Assembly: GCA_035063885.1 (NCBI GenBank)
Contig: JAPSFM010000092.1
Location: forward strand, 1-20,624
Direction: 5' to 3'
From: CAADGY01 sp900696665
GTDB lineage: Bacteria; Acidobacteriota; Terriglobia; Bryobacterales; Bryobacteraceae
Length of the DNA: 20,624 bases
The translations under genes were made by a program, and so were the position numbers. Positions 1 to 7,723 of the stretch are shown in pieces. The notes below the pieces were generated by a model. That model saw only the letters and a program-made list of their open reading frames with translations. It ran no database searches and had not been told where the DNA came from. The number at the start of each line of letters is the position of its first letter. The stretch's first letter is position 1.

Positions 1-620
1 TCGAAACGAAGAAGCTCTACGGATGGAGTTGGGTGAACGCCCGCGCTATCGGAGTGCCCGAATCGAACGCGAGCCGTCTCAATCACCGCCGTGAAAAGGT
101 CATGGTCAAGATCCATCCGGGGTTGGCCGCGTGGCGCTCCATGCTCTGTTCGAAGATTCAGGAAACTGCGCGGAAACACGCACTCAGAGAAGTGTTCGTG
201 GACGTTGCCCTGAACACGTTCAATCTCCACAACTGCCTCGTCGAGAACACGACCTCTACGGAGGGAGTAAACCGCCTGGTTCACCAGATCGCCGGCCTCG
301 GCCTCTCTGTCGGCGCCGAGGGGCTGAACGAGACATTCTTTCAGGGGCTCTCTTTCGCGCAGGTGCACCTGTTCAGAAATCCGCGCACGGCGATGGAGGG
401 GCTCGAACGAACAGGCGGCTGCCCGCTCAACAATTTTCTATTCGGCAAGCTGTGCCGCTCGTTCGGGTACTCCGGTCTTGGCGGCCGTAATGCGGATGAG
501 GAACTCCGCGCCCGCGTACATGAAGAGAACGGGGCGCTGCCAACCATTACGATCCGGTCCGCCGGAGAAATCGACAACCCCACTCGAGCGGTGAAGCGGG
601 CGCTTGATGGCGCGCGGTAG
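1..620 (+). CDS. C-terminal part of a putative TIM-barrel glycoside hydrolase-like protein (5' end off the window)
   Basis: The reading frame is open from the first complete codon (position 3) to the TAG at 618-620, so this is the end of a longer gene; the GTG at 33 is only an internal candidate start. About 206 residues are visible. A beta-strand-like segment, REVFVDVALNTFN, is followed by a possible active-site loop, SVGAEGLNETFFQG. The spacing of these acidic residues on strand ends resembles the C-terminal half of a TIM-barrel glycosidase, and the GLNE element recalls DUF6259-type proteins. That family call is an inference from pattern, not a firm match. The gene converges on the debranching-enzyme gene with only 10 nt between the two stop codons, so no separate terminator fits between them. 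The neighbouring carbohydrate genes agree with a sugar-related role. Substrate unknown. Confidence 0.6.
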   Translation, partial: ETKKLYGWSWVNARAIGVPESNASRLNHRREKVMVKIHPGLAAWRSMLCSKIQETARKHALREVFVDVALNTFNLHNCLVENTTSTEGVNRLVHQIAGLGLSVGAEGLNETFFQGLSFAQVHLFRNPRTAMEGLERTGGCPLNNFLFGKLCRSFGYSGLGGRNADEELRARVHEENGALPTITIRSAGEIDNPTRAVKRALDGAR

Positions 621-630
621 GGTGCAGCGG

Positions 631-2673
631 CTATTCCGCCGTCTCCACCCAGCAGCGGAGAACTTCGGCAACACTCCATGCCTGAGCGATGCAGCCGCGC
701 GACTGATAAGGCTCTTCGGCATCAAAAATCTCGGCAATGGTGCCGATACCGAACCGGTCGAGTTCGGTTGAGAAGCCTTCCAGCAGGCGGCGGGCGCCCT
801 TGCGGTCGCCCGGATGTACTCGCAGCCAGCAATTGATGAACGGGCCAATGAGCCAGGCCCACACGGTGCCCTGATGATAGGCGGCATCGCGCGACCGGAG
901 GTCACCGTAATATTTCGGCTTGTATTCCGGGTTGCCCGGCGCCAGCGACCGCAGCCCGAAGGGTGTCAGCAATTTTTCCTGGCAAACGTGCAGCACTCGT
1001 TCCCATCGCGACTCATCCAGCACCGGATAGCGCAGCGAGAACGAGAACAACTGGTTGGGGCGCAGGGCAGGGTCATTACCCCCGCTTTCGCCGTCGACAA
1101 TATCGTAAAGGTACGCGCCCTCCTCGTACCAGAAGTGTTCGTTGAAAGAACGCCGTGCACGTTCGGCGTGTTCTGAATACGGCATCGCGGCCGCCTCGCC
1201 AGATTCTTCCCGTTCCCACTGCTCCAACAGACGCAGGGCGTTGTACCAAAGCGCGTTGATCTCAACCGCTTTGCCGCGTCTGGGAGTCACCACCCAATCG
1301 TCCACCTTCGCATCCATCCAAGTAAGCTGGTAATCTTTCTGGCCCTGGCGGAGCAGCCCATCGCGCGGGTCCACGCCAATCCCGAATCGTGTTCCGCGGA
1401 GATGATGATCGATGATGTCGCGCAATTTCGGCAGTAGTAACGCGAGCGTGATCCGGTCGTTGCAGTGCTCCATATACCGGTCCAGCGCATGAAAGAACCA
1501 CAGTGTTGCGTCGGCGGTATGATAAAGCCCCTCGTTTTCTCTCTCCGGAAACATATTGGGAATGAGGCCGTCGCGAATGTAATAAGCAAATGTGCGCAGA
1601 ATCCACCCCGCCTCCACGTCGCGTCCAGTGTTGAGTGTCAGCCCTTCCAGGCTGATCATGGTATCCCGGCCCCAGTCGGTGAACCAGTGATAGCCGGCGA
1701 TGATCGTCCGGATCTCGTCGCCGGAAGCATGTGCGCGGGCTACATCCTGGGAGCGGCCTCTCGGGGTAATGACAAACTGATCGGCGGCCAGGACGAGTTC
1801 GGCGCCCATGCCGGTCTTCGCTTTGAGGTCTGCTTTGGCTAATAGCGCCTGGCGGCGCTTGCGCTCGGCGGCAAGAGCTTCGGCCGGCGAAAGCGCGCGG
1901 ATGATGTACCACTCCTCGGTGGAAGCGATCAACGTAGCCTCATTGGCTTCGGGCGAAAGCTCCACGTGAAAGTAGCCGGGACTCCAAAGGTCGCCGTGAG
2001 ATTCATAGCCTCTGCTTTCTTCGATTCGATACAGGATTTGTTGAATGTGACGCTGATCGAAGGTGAAACCTGGAGAGGATCCAATGACCTTCATGCGCAG
2101 TGCCGGGTCTTCGCGTGCCGGGCTGAACTCATACTCGTCCGCAATGGCTGTGACGATGAGAGGTTCGTGCAGCGGCGTGCTGACGGGAGCCTCATGCGGG
2201 CGGAACTGTAAAGAAGGCCGCAAGCGCAGACTCAGCGTTCTATCGCCATGCAGGAGGCGATAGGTGACGTGAACGGTATTTTGGCCATGAAGCAGCACTA
2301 GCCTCTTTTCCAGCACCACGCCGCTGATTTCAAAGCGCCACGTGGGCAGCCCCCCTTCCAGACGGAATTCCGTGAGGTACTTGGAGCCATGCAGCCTGAG
2401 GGTGTCCGAAGCCGTCTCCTCGCCGCTGATATCGATTACATCCCCGTTTTCCTTAATGGACTCGGCGACGTCCGGCAACATGACCCTTCTGCCATAGGGC
2501 GCTTCAAGAGCGGCGATCAACAGGCCGTGGTAGCGCCGCGTAAGGACGCCCGCCAGCGTTCCGGAGGCGTATCCTCCCAGGCCGTTTGTTACCAGCCATT
2601 CGCGTGAAAGCAGAGACTCGGGCTGATCGGCCGCTTCAGCACGCCACGGCAGCGAGCGGACCAGTTCCTTCAT
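631..2673 (-). CDS. Amylo-alpha-1,6-glucosidase (glycogen debranching enzyme, GDE N + C domains)
   Basis: A 680-residue protein predicted to hydrolyse alpha-1,6 branch points of glycogen or limit dextrins in the cytoplasm. The N-terminal GDE domain shows the hallmark REWLVTNGLGGYASGTLAG then RRYHGLLIAA (residues 24-54). The C-terminal (alpha/alpha)6-barrel catalytic domain, of the GH133 kind, shows HWFTDWGRDTMISLEGL (329-345), RDGLIPNMFPE (367-377), YHTADATLWFFHALDRY (384-400), LTWMDAKV (450-457), EINALWYNAL (471-480), RPNQLFSFSLRYP (538-550) and YHQGTVWAWLIGPF (599-612). Length is normal for the bacterial and archaeal type. I chose the ATG at 2673 because AAAGGGGGA lies just upstream; a GTG at 2706 would add 11 residues that the family does not need. 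The gene lies 78 nt downstream of treZ on the same strand and is probably cotranscribed. It could feed linear maltodextrins to the TreY/TreZ route. Confidence 0.93.
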   Translation of the reverse strand: MKELVRSLPWRAEAADQPESLLSREWLVTNGLGGYASGTLAGVLTRRYHGLLIAALEAPYGRRVMLPDVAESIKENGDVIDISGEETASDTLRLHGSKYLTEFRLEGGLPTWRFEISGVVLEKRLVLLHGQNTVHVTYRLLHGDRTLSLRLRPSLQFRPHEAPVSTPLHEPLIVTAIADEYEFSPAREDPALRMKVIGSSPGFTFDQRHIQQILYRIEESRGYESHGDLWSPGYFHVELSPEANEATLIASTEEWYIIRALSPAEALAAERKRRQALLAKADLKAKTGMGAELVLAADQFVITPRGRSQDVARAHASGDEIRTIIAGYHWFTDWGRDTMISLEGLTLNTGRDVEAGWILRTFAYYIRDGLIPNMFPERENEGLYHTADATLWFFHALDRYMEHCNDRITLALLLPKLRDIIDHHLRGTRFGIGVDPRDGLLRQGQKDYQLTWMDAKVDDWVVTPRRGKAVEINALWYNALRLLEQWEREESGEAAAMPYSEHAERARRSFNEHFWYEEGAYLYDIVDGESGGNDPALRPNQLFSFSLRYPVLDESRWERVLHVCQEKLLTPFGLRSLAPGNPEYKPKYYGDLRSRDAAYHQGTVWAWLIGPFINCWLRVHPGDRKGARRLLEGFSTELDRFGIGTIAEIFDAEEPYQSRGCIAQAWSVAEVLRCWVETAE

Positions 2674-2751
2674 TTCCGGTTTCCCCCTTTCTGGCAGCAA
2701 GCGCACGCTGACTGGGCCCCCCTTCTTTGTGAACGACCCGAGACCGCGAAC

Positions 2752-4650
2752 TCACGGCCCGGATTCAGTGGGTCCCAGCACCACCGCCGCATGCCCCGGT
2801 ATTTTCCAATTCTCTTCTGTTTCGAGGGGAGCCGTACCCGTCCCTCCATAATCCGGATGTTCGCTGGACCACAGTATGGACCACGTCCTGTCTTCCGGCG
2901 GCGCCAACAGCGGTTCCGGCGCCGGACTGAGGTGCAGGTCGAGTCCGAAGTTCACGACAAGCAACCGGTCATCGGCAGCGCCGCCAAAGAAGCGAATCAG
3001 GAAGGCCTCCGGGCCGAGCACAGCCCCATCCACTCCATTCTCTCCCTGCCGCCGAAAAACCGGGTCCTCGCGCCGGAGCTTCAGCAGGTCGCGGTGCAAT
3101 GCATAGATCTCCGCATGCGTTCGGCGTTCCTCAAAATTCAGTTTGCAGCGCGCAAAAGTGTCTTCGGCGGCAGGGTCGGCAAACACCGATTGCATCTCGT
3201 CCAGCGCGAGGTTTCGCCATTGCGCCAGAAATTCAGCGCGGCCTTCCCGCACGTGCTTAGAGAGTTCGGGGGTGTGATCCGCGAAGTACAGGAACGGTGT
3301 GGACGCAGCGAATTCCTGGCCCATGAAGAGCATTGGCGTCCCCGGGGCCAGCAGGATCACTGCCGTAACGGCTTTGTACCGTCCGGAGCTGGACAACGTG
3401 TGGCATCGTTGCCCGCGAGCCGAGTTGGCGATCTGGTCGTGGTTCTGAAGGAAGTTGACGAATACCGAATGCTTGAGCCCGGCTGTCCGGGTTCCTCGCC
3501 GCTGCTTCTGCCACTTGTATCTTTGACCCTGGTAAAGATAGCCGTATTTGATCGCTGAAATGTACTCCTGCGGTGCTCCCCGGTAATCGGAGTAATAAGC
3601 GTCGTTCCGGCCCGTCATAGTGACCATCGCAGTGTGATGCAGATCGTCGTTCCAAAGGGCATCGAAGCCATATCCTCCCTGTTCCGGCGGACGGATCAAC
3701 CGCGTCACCTGAGGCTCGTTTTCACCAATCAGAATGATCGGCCGGCCATCGGCGGCTTCCCTTGCGCGCCGCGCCATCTCCGCCAGGATATGTTCACCTT
3801 TGGATGAGTCGTAGATGTCCTGTGTTGCGTCCAGGCGCAGGCCGTCGAGGTGATACTCGCGGATCCAGAAGGCGGCATTCGAAAGGAAGAATTCCCGAAC
3901 TTCCGCGCAACGCTCGCCGTCGAAGTTGATCGCGTCCCCCCAGTGCGTGGTGTAGCGATCCGTGAAATAGTGCTCCGAGAAACGGCCCAGGTAGTTCCCA
4001 TCCGGGCCGAGGTGATTATAGACGACGTCGAGGATGACGCCCATCCCCGCCGCGTGAGCGTCGTTCACGAATCGCCGGAAATCGTCGGGCCGCCCGTATA
4101 GCCGTGTGGGGGCGAAGAGATGCACACCGTCGTAACCCCATCCGAACCGGCCGGGAAACTCACTTACAGGCATAGTTTCCAGTACCGTGATGCCCAAAGC
4201 TGCCAGTTCACCGAGTTGGCGGCGTGCGGCTTCCCAGGTGCCTTCCGGTGTGAACGTACCGATGTGCATCTCATACAGGACCTGACCCTCCAGGGCCACT
4301 CCAGCCCAGTTCGAGTCCGTCCATTCGAAGGTGGAGGGATCGATCACTTCTGAAGGATGGTGCGGGCCATCGGGTTGAAAGCGGGAAGCCGGATCGGGAT
4401 AGGGACCCTCACCGTCGAGCCGGTAACGATAGAGCGTGCCCGCCGATGCGCCGTGGACAATGCCGCGGAAGTAGCCGCTCTGTGCGGGCTCCAGTTGATG
4501 GACGGTGGGATCCCGTCCGCCTTCGATAACGACCTCAACTCTGGTTTTACCGGGCGCCCATACGCGAAACTCCACACCGCCGGGGATCACTTTCGCTCCA
4601 GACGGCAATTGGCAGGCGCCATGCCCCGCATCAAATTTCTCAGTCTGCAA
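2752..4650 (-). CDS. treZ: Malto-oligosyltrehalose trehalohydrolase
   Basis: A 632-residue GH13 enzyme that releases trehalose from maltooligosyl-trehalose, the second step of the TreY-TreZ pathway; cytoplasmic. The N-terminal beta-sandwich (GVEFRVWAPGKTRVEV, about 25-40) is typical of TreZ. The barrel carries the family signatures LDVVYNHLGPDGNYLG (207-222), GLRLDATQDIYD (270-281; D274 is the expected nucleophile), ILIGENEPQ (306-314; E310 the expected acid/base) and FLQNHDQIANSA (400-411; D405 the stabilising Asp). The motif LGPDGNYL separates TreZ from branching enzyme. The start is a TTG at 4650 with GAAGAGGA close upstream; no ATG lies early in the frame. It heads the minus-strand unit that continues into the debranching enzyme. 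The partner treY is not visible nearby and must be elsewhere if the pathway is complete. Confidence 0.95.
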   Translation of the reverse strand: MQTEKFDAGHGACQLPSGAKVIPGGVEFRVWAPGKTRVEVVIEGGRDPTVHQLEPAQSGYFRGIVHGASAGTLYRYRLDGEGPYPDPASRFQPDGPHHPSEVIDPSTFEWTDSNWAGVALEGQVLYEMHIGTFTPEGTWEAARRQLGELAALGITVLETMPVSEFPGRFGWGYDGVHLFAPTRLYGRPDDFRRFVNDAHAAGMGVILDVVYNHLGPDGNYLGRFSEHYFTDRYTTHWGDAINFDGERCAEVREFFLSNAAFWIREYHLDGLRLDATQDIYDSSKGEHILAEMARRAREAADGRPIILIGENEPQVTRLIRPPEQGGYGFDALWNDDLHHTAMVTMTGRNDAYYSDYRGAPQEYISAIKYGYLYQGQRYKWQKQRRGTRTAGLKHSVFVNFLQNHDQIANSARGQRCHTLSSSGRYKAVTAVILLAPGTPMLFMGQEFAASTPFLYFADHTPELSKHVREGRAEFLAQWRNLALDEMQSVFADPAAEDTFARCKLNFEERRTHAEIYALHRDLLKLRREDPVFRRQGENGVDGAVLGPEAFLIRFFGGAADDRLLVVNFGLDLHLSPAPEPLLAPPEDRTWSILWSSEHPDYGGTGTAPLETEENWKIPGHAAVVLGPTESGP

Positions 4651-4759
4651 TGGTCCTCTTCACCCTTCAGGAGTTATTAGACTGCCGAAGCGGAAGACTG
4701 ATTTCAAACAGAGGCCCACTCGAGCGTGTGTTAGCTTGAGAGGATTGGAGGCGCACCCA

Positions 4760-5191
4760 ATGAAAGCCTTGTGTCTTTGCTTCTTTTTGGGGCTGCTGGC
4801 AATATCGAACAGCGTCATCGCTCAAACCACCGGGGACAAGGTAGCTGCCGCGCTGAAGGCGGCGGAATCGTGGCTGTCCTTAATGGACGGTGACAAATAT
4901 GGAGAGAGTTGGGAGCAGGCGGCAGAGGTGTTCCGCTCAGCCGCAACGAAAGAGAAATGGGAGGACATGGCCGCAGGCGTTCGCGATCAGATCGGCAAGT
5001 TTAAATCCCGAAAACTGATCCGGGCCGAGTATACGACAAAACTGCCCAACGCCCCCGCTGGAGAGTACGTGCTGATTCAGTACGATTCTTTTTTTGAGAA
5101 AGCCGGCGCTGCTGTCGAGACGGTTGTCCCGATGCTGGAAAAGAGCGGCGAATGGAAGGTCTCCGGCTATTTCGTGAAACCAAAACAGTAG
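4760..5191 (+). CDS. Small secreted DUF4019-family protein
   Basis: A 143-residue protein of unknown function. The ATG at 4760 is preceded by GGAGG at 4747-4751 with 8 nt spacing, and the N-terminus is a good Sec signal peptide (MKALCLCFFLGLLAISNSVIA, cleavage expected before QTT), so the protein is probably periplasmic. The mature part is helical at first (AALKAAESWLSLMDGDKYGESW), then has strands ending in GEYVLIQYDSFFEKAGAAVE and GEWKVSGYFVKPK. The pattern AAESWLSLMDGDKYGESWEQAA with a C-terminal WKVSGY is what I know from DUF4019 proteins, small single-domain exported proteins related in fold to NTF2/SnoaL-like domains. It is divergent from treZ, with 109 nt between the starts, and is followed after 146 nt by the M50 protease gene. 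Family assignment fairly confident, role unknown. Confidence 0.82.
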   Translation: MKALCLCFFLGLLAISNSVIAQTTGDKVAAALKAAESWLSLMDGDKYGESWEQAAEVFRSAATKEKWEDMAAGVRDQIGKFKSRKLIRAEYTTKLPNAPAGEYVLIQYDSFFEKAGAAVETVVPMLEKSGEWKVSGYFVKPKQ

Positions 5192-5247
5192 CCGGGCTTC
5201 AACGTTCTTCCACAACCTCAATCGCATTGACCAGGGCGTGAGGGCCT

Positions 5248-5262
5248 GGCGGCGTTGCCGCC
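5248..5262 (+). other. Short perfect hairpin in the DUF4019-M50 gap
   Basis: GGCGGC (5248-5253), loop GTT, GCCGCC (5257-5262), 57 nt past the DUF4019 stop and about 75 nt before the M50 start. There is no T-tract behind it (GAGAAAAG follows), so it is not a standard intrinsic terminator. It could attenuate or stabilise the mRNA between the two genes, or be chance in GC-rich DNA. The rest of the 5192-5337 gap shows nothing else I can name. Confidence 0.25.
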
Positions 5263-5337
5263 GAGAAAAGCGCCGCTTCCTCCCTTTTCTGACACCAAAG
5301 CAAACCTCCCGCCATCCAACCTGTGGAGGAGGGCTTC

Positions 5338-6504
5338 ATGTTCGGCCGGCGCATCACGCTGTTCAAGTTGTTTGGGTTTGCGGTTCATATCGACGCAAGT
5401 TGGATCATCGTTGCGATGCTGGTGGCGTGGTCGCTTGCCGTCGGATTCTTCCCCGCTCAATTTCCCGGCCTGACAGGCCGTGAGTACTGGTTCATGGCGA
5501 TCATCGGTGCGATCGGACTCTTCGCATCCATTGTCGTTCACGAACTGTCTCATTCCCTGGTGGCCCGCCGCTACGGCTTACAGATGAAAGGAATCACGCT
5601 GTTCATCTTCGGTGGTGTGGCGGAGATGGAGAACGAACCACAGAATGCCAGGACGGAACTCATGATGGCCGCTGCCGGGCCAGCCGCCAGTATCGTTATC
5701 GGGTTTCTTTTCTATCTGGCCTACGCCGCCGGGCGGGACGCCTGGAGTACGTTTACAGTCGGGATCGTCGCGTACCTGGCCTGGATGAACTGGATTCTGG
5801 CGGCGTTCAACCTGATTCCGGCTTTTCCTCTGGATGGCGGGCGCATTCTGCGAGCCGCGCTCTGGCATTGGAAAGGTGACTTGATGCGCGCCACCCGCAT
5901 CGCCGCCGCATTCGGTTCCGGTTTTGGCCTGCTGCTCATCATGCTCGCCGTCTTCACGCTCTTCAGCGGCAACTTCATTACGGCGATGTGGTGGTTCTTG
6001 ATCGGCATGTTCGTTCGCGGCGCTTCCCAGGCATCGTATCAGCAGGTGGTGCTTAAAAGGACGCTCGAAGGAGAATCCGTGCGGCGCTTCATGAAGACGG
6101 ACCCGATAACGGTGCCCCGGAGCACATCCGTTCGTGAACTGGTGGATGAGTATATTTACCGTTATCACCACAAAATGTTTCCGGTGGTAGGCGAATCCAA
6201 CCGCCTGCTGGGCTGCGTCACAACGCGGGATGTGAAGAATGTATCCCGCGAAGAATGGGACAACCGCACGGTTCAGGAAATCTCCTCACCCTGTTCCGAA
6301 TTGAATGTCATTGGTCCGGATACGTTCGCTATGGAAGCGCTGTCTCTGATGAGCCGCACGGGGAACAGCCGCCTGATGGTGGTGGAAAACGGAGAACTGG
6401 TCGCGATCGTGTCGCTCAAAGACCTGCTTCGTTTCATTTCGACGAAGCTGGAACTCGAAGGACGCGAGCCGCCAGTGAAGATCCCCACGGGTATCGGGAG
6501 TTGA
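5338..6504 (+). CDS. M50 site-2-protease-family metalloprotease with two C-terminal CBS domains
   Basis: A 388-residue membrane protein. Such enzymes cut transmembrane segments of regulators such as anti-sigma factors inside the membrane. The zinc site HELSH (68-72, the HExxH motif) lies in a hydrophobic helix, and the third ligand region is NLIPAFPLDGGRIL (158-171, with D166). Further hydrophobic segments lie near 22-40, 52-75, 107-130, 141-160, 190-209 and 212-227. Residues about 250-305 and 315-370 form a CBS pair (FMKTDPITVPRSTSVREL; VVENGELVAIVSLKDLLRF) that could bind an adenine nucleotide and gate the protease. I chose the ATG at 5338, behind GGAGGAGGG, over the GTG at 5323. Length and layout match the S2P/CBS subfamily. 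The substrate is unknown and no sigma/anti-sigma pair is present in the window. It is followed after 32 nt by the aldo/keto reductase gene. Confidence 0.93.
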   Translation: MFGRRITLFKLFGFAVHIDASWIIVAMLVAWSLAVGFFPAQFPGLTGREYWFMAIIGAIGLFASIVVHELSHSLVARRYGLQMKGITLFIFGGVAEMENEPQNARTELMMAAAGPAASIVIGFLFYLAYAAGRDAWSTFTVGIVAYLAWMNWILAAFNLIPAFPLDGGRILRAALWHWKGDLMRATRIAAAFGSGFGLLLIMLAVFTLFSGNFITAMWWFLIGMFVRGASQASYQQVVLKRTLEGESVRRFMKTDPITVPRSTSVRELVDEYIYRYHHKMFPVVGESNRLLGCVTTRDVKNVSREEWDNRTVQEISSPCSELNVIGPDTFAMEALSLMSRTGNSRLMVVENGELVAIVSLKDLLRFISTKLELEGREPPVKIPTGIGS

Positions 6505-6536
6505 TAGGATGGTCGCTGCCCCTGGGAGGCGTTCCA

Positions 6537-7667
6537 ATGCTTGATCGACGGCGATTTATTGTGTCTGCGGCGGCATCCTGTGCCGTTGGCGTACTGCCTG
6601 AGACTGCCGCGGCAGTTGGTGAGGAATGGCGGAACCGGCAACCCGGAATGGCTTATCAGAAACTTGGCCGGACGGGATTCATGATCTCGCGAATGGTGAT
6701 GGGTGGGAACACCATCGCACCCACCAATTACGAGCATGTTCTGCTGGCGATGGACATGGGGCTCAACTACCTGGACACCGCGCCCGCCTATGGCTCCGGA
6801 AAAAGTGAAGAGGGATACGCGCAGGTGTTGAAGGCACGCCCGCGTGACAGTTTTTTCCTCAACACGAAAGTCAGCCCGTGGGATCTGAACCGGAACAGGC
6901 TGTATAAGGATATCTTCGACAGCCTGCCGGAGACGGAGCAGAAGAAAGTCCGCCATGCGGCACAGGGATACATCGAAAAGGCACGGATCTTCGAACCCGA
7001 TTACGTGGGCGATTATTTCCGAGGCCAGCGCGGCGAGGTGGAAGCAGCGGCGCTGAGCAACGCCATCGCGGAAAAGTACGGCGAAAAGCTCGACCGGGGC
7101 AAAAACTACAGACAGATCATCCTGGACTCGGTCCACGCCAGTTTAGGCAGGTTGGGAACCGACCATGTCGACATTCTGATGTGTCCGCACGGTGCCTCCA
7201 CGCCCGCGGAGTTGCGCAACTATCCCGAGATATTGGAAGCCTTCGAAATCCTCAAGAAACAAGGCAAAGTCCGCCATCTCGGCGTGTCGGCGCACAGCGA
7301 TCCGGCAGGTATTCTCCGGGCGGCGGTGGAGCAGAAGCACTACTCCGTCGCCATGGTCGCCTACAACGTAGTCAATCATCGTTTCGTGGATACGGCACTC
7401 AAAGCCGCGCATGATGCGGGGTTGGGCGTGATCGCCATGAAGGTGGCCCGGCCGGTTTGGGGCGCACGGCGCGACGGCCGGCAGGCGGATCCCCGGCGGT
7501 TGGCGATGATCGAGAGGGCATTTCCGGGTCCGTTGAAAGCGCCGCAGAAAGCTTACGCATGGGCGCTGCGCAATCGCCGTCTGCCCGCCGTGATCTCCGA
7601 ATTGATCAACGCCGAGTTGGTAAAGGAGAATGTGCCACTTGCGACCGGCAACGCGGCGCCTGCATAG
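6537..7667 (+). CDS. Tat-exported aldo/keto reductase
   Basis: A 376-residue NAD(P)H-dependent-type oxidoreductase. The start at ATG 6537 is backed by GGGAGG at 6524-6529 and gives a clear twin-arginine leader (MLDRRRFIVSAAASCAVGVL, ending near ETAAA), so export in folded form with a cofactor is expected. The AKR core begins at MAYQKLGRTGFMISRMVMGG (38-57). The catalytic tetrad is readable: D80 and Y85 in YLDTAPAYG, K111 in NTKV, H218 in CPHG. Later family strands are GKVRHLGVSAHSDP and GLGVIAMKVARP. Odd feature: between K111 and H218 there is a span of about 105 residues, much longer than in a minimal AKR, with a charged segment around 120-190. Acidobacteria and Planctomycetes carry many such exported AKRs; substrate unknown. 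It sits 32 nt after the M50 gene and 56 nt before the GH172 gene. Confidence 0.93.
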   Translation: MLDRRRFIVSAAASCAVGVLPETAAAVGEEWRNRQPGMAYQKLGRTGFMISRMVMGGNTIAPTNYEHVLLAMDMGLNYLDTAPAYGSGKSEEGYAQVLKARPRDSFFLNTKVSPWDLNRNRLYKDIFDSLPETEQKKVRHAAQGYIEKARIFEPDYVGDYFRGQRGEVEAAALSNAIAEKYGEKLDRGKNYRQIILDSVHASLGRLGTDHVDILMCPHGASTPAELRNYPEILEAFEILKKQGKVRHLGVSAHSDPAGILRAAVEQKHYSVAMVAYNVVNHRFVDTALKAAHDAGLGVIAMKVARPVWGARRDGRQADPRRLAMIERAFPGPLKAPQKAYAWALRNRRLPAVISELINAELVKENVPLATGNAAPA

Positions 7668-7673
7668 CGCACC

Positions 7674-7703
7674 TTTAAACAGCGGACCTCGTTCAGGTAT
7701 ATT
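7674..7703 (+). promoter_or_regulatory. Candidate sigma-70-type promoter of the GH172-ABC unit
   Basis: TTTAAA (7674-7679, 4 of 6 matches to TTGACA) and TATATT (7698-7703, 5 of 6 to TATAAT) are separated by 18 nt. Transcription would begin near 7710, giving a short leader with GAGGA at 7713-7717 before the ATG at 7724. It lies in the 56-nt gap after the aldo/keto reductase stop and would let the GH172 and ABC genes be expressed apart from the upstream genes. Pattern match only. Confidence 0.35.
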
Positions 7704-7723
7704 TGCAGGGACGAGGATACGCA

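Noticed and set aside
2791..3558. A 255-codon plus-strand open frame opposite treZ
   Set aside because: It is antisense to the conserved TreZ barrel, has no convincing start or domain, and its composition is that of a shadow.
4679..4699. Imperfect hairpin in the treZ/DUF4019 divergent gap
   Set aside because: Only 7 of 9 arm positions pair with a 3-nt loop, and there is no T-tract. The rest of the 109-nt gap shows no clear promoter hexamers on either strand.
4505..4759. N-terminal extension of the DUF4019 protein
   Set aside because: The frame is open upstream, but it would overlap treZ and bury the signal peptide. The ATG at 4760 has a strong ribosome site.
5578..6171. A 197-codon minus-strand open frame opposite the M50 protease
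   Set aside because: It is His/Arg/Glu-rich and entirely antisense to a membrane protease with intact motifs.
6255..6536. N-terminal extension of the aldo/keto reductase into the M50 gene
   Set aside because: It would place 94 unconserved residues before a clear Tat leader. The ATG at 6537 has GGGAGG at good spacing.
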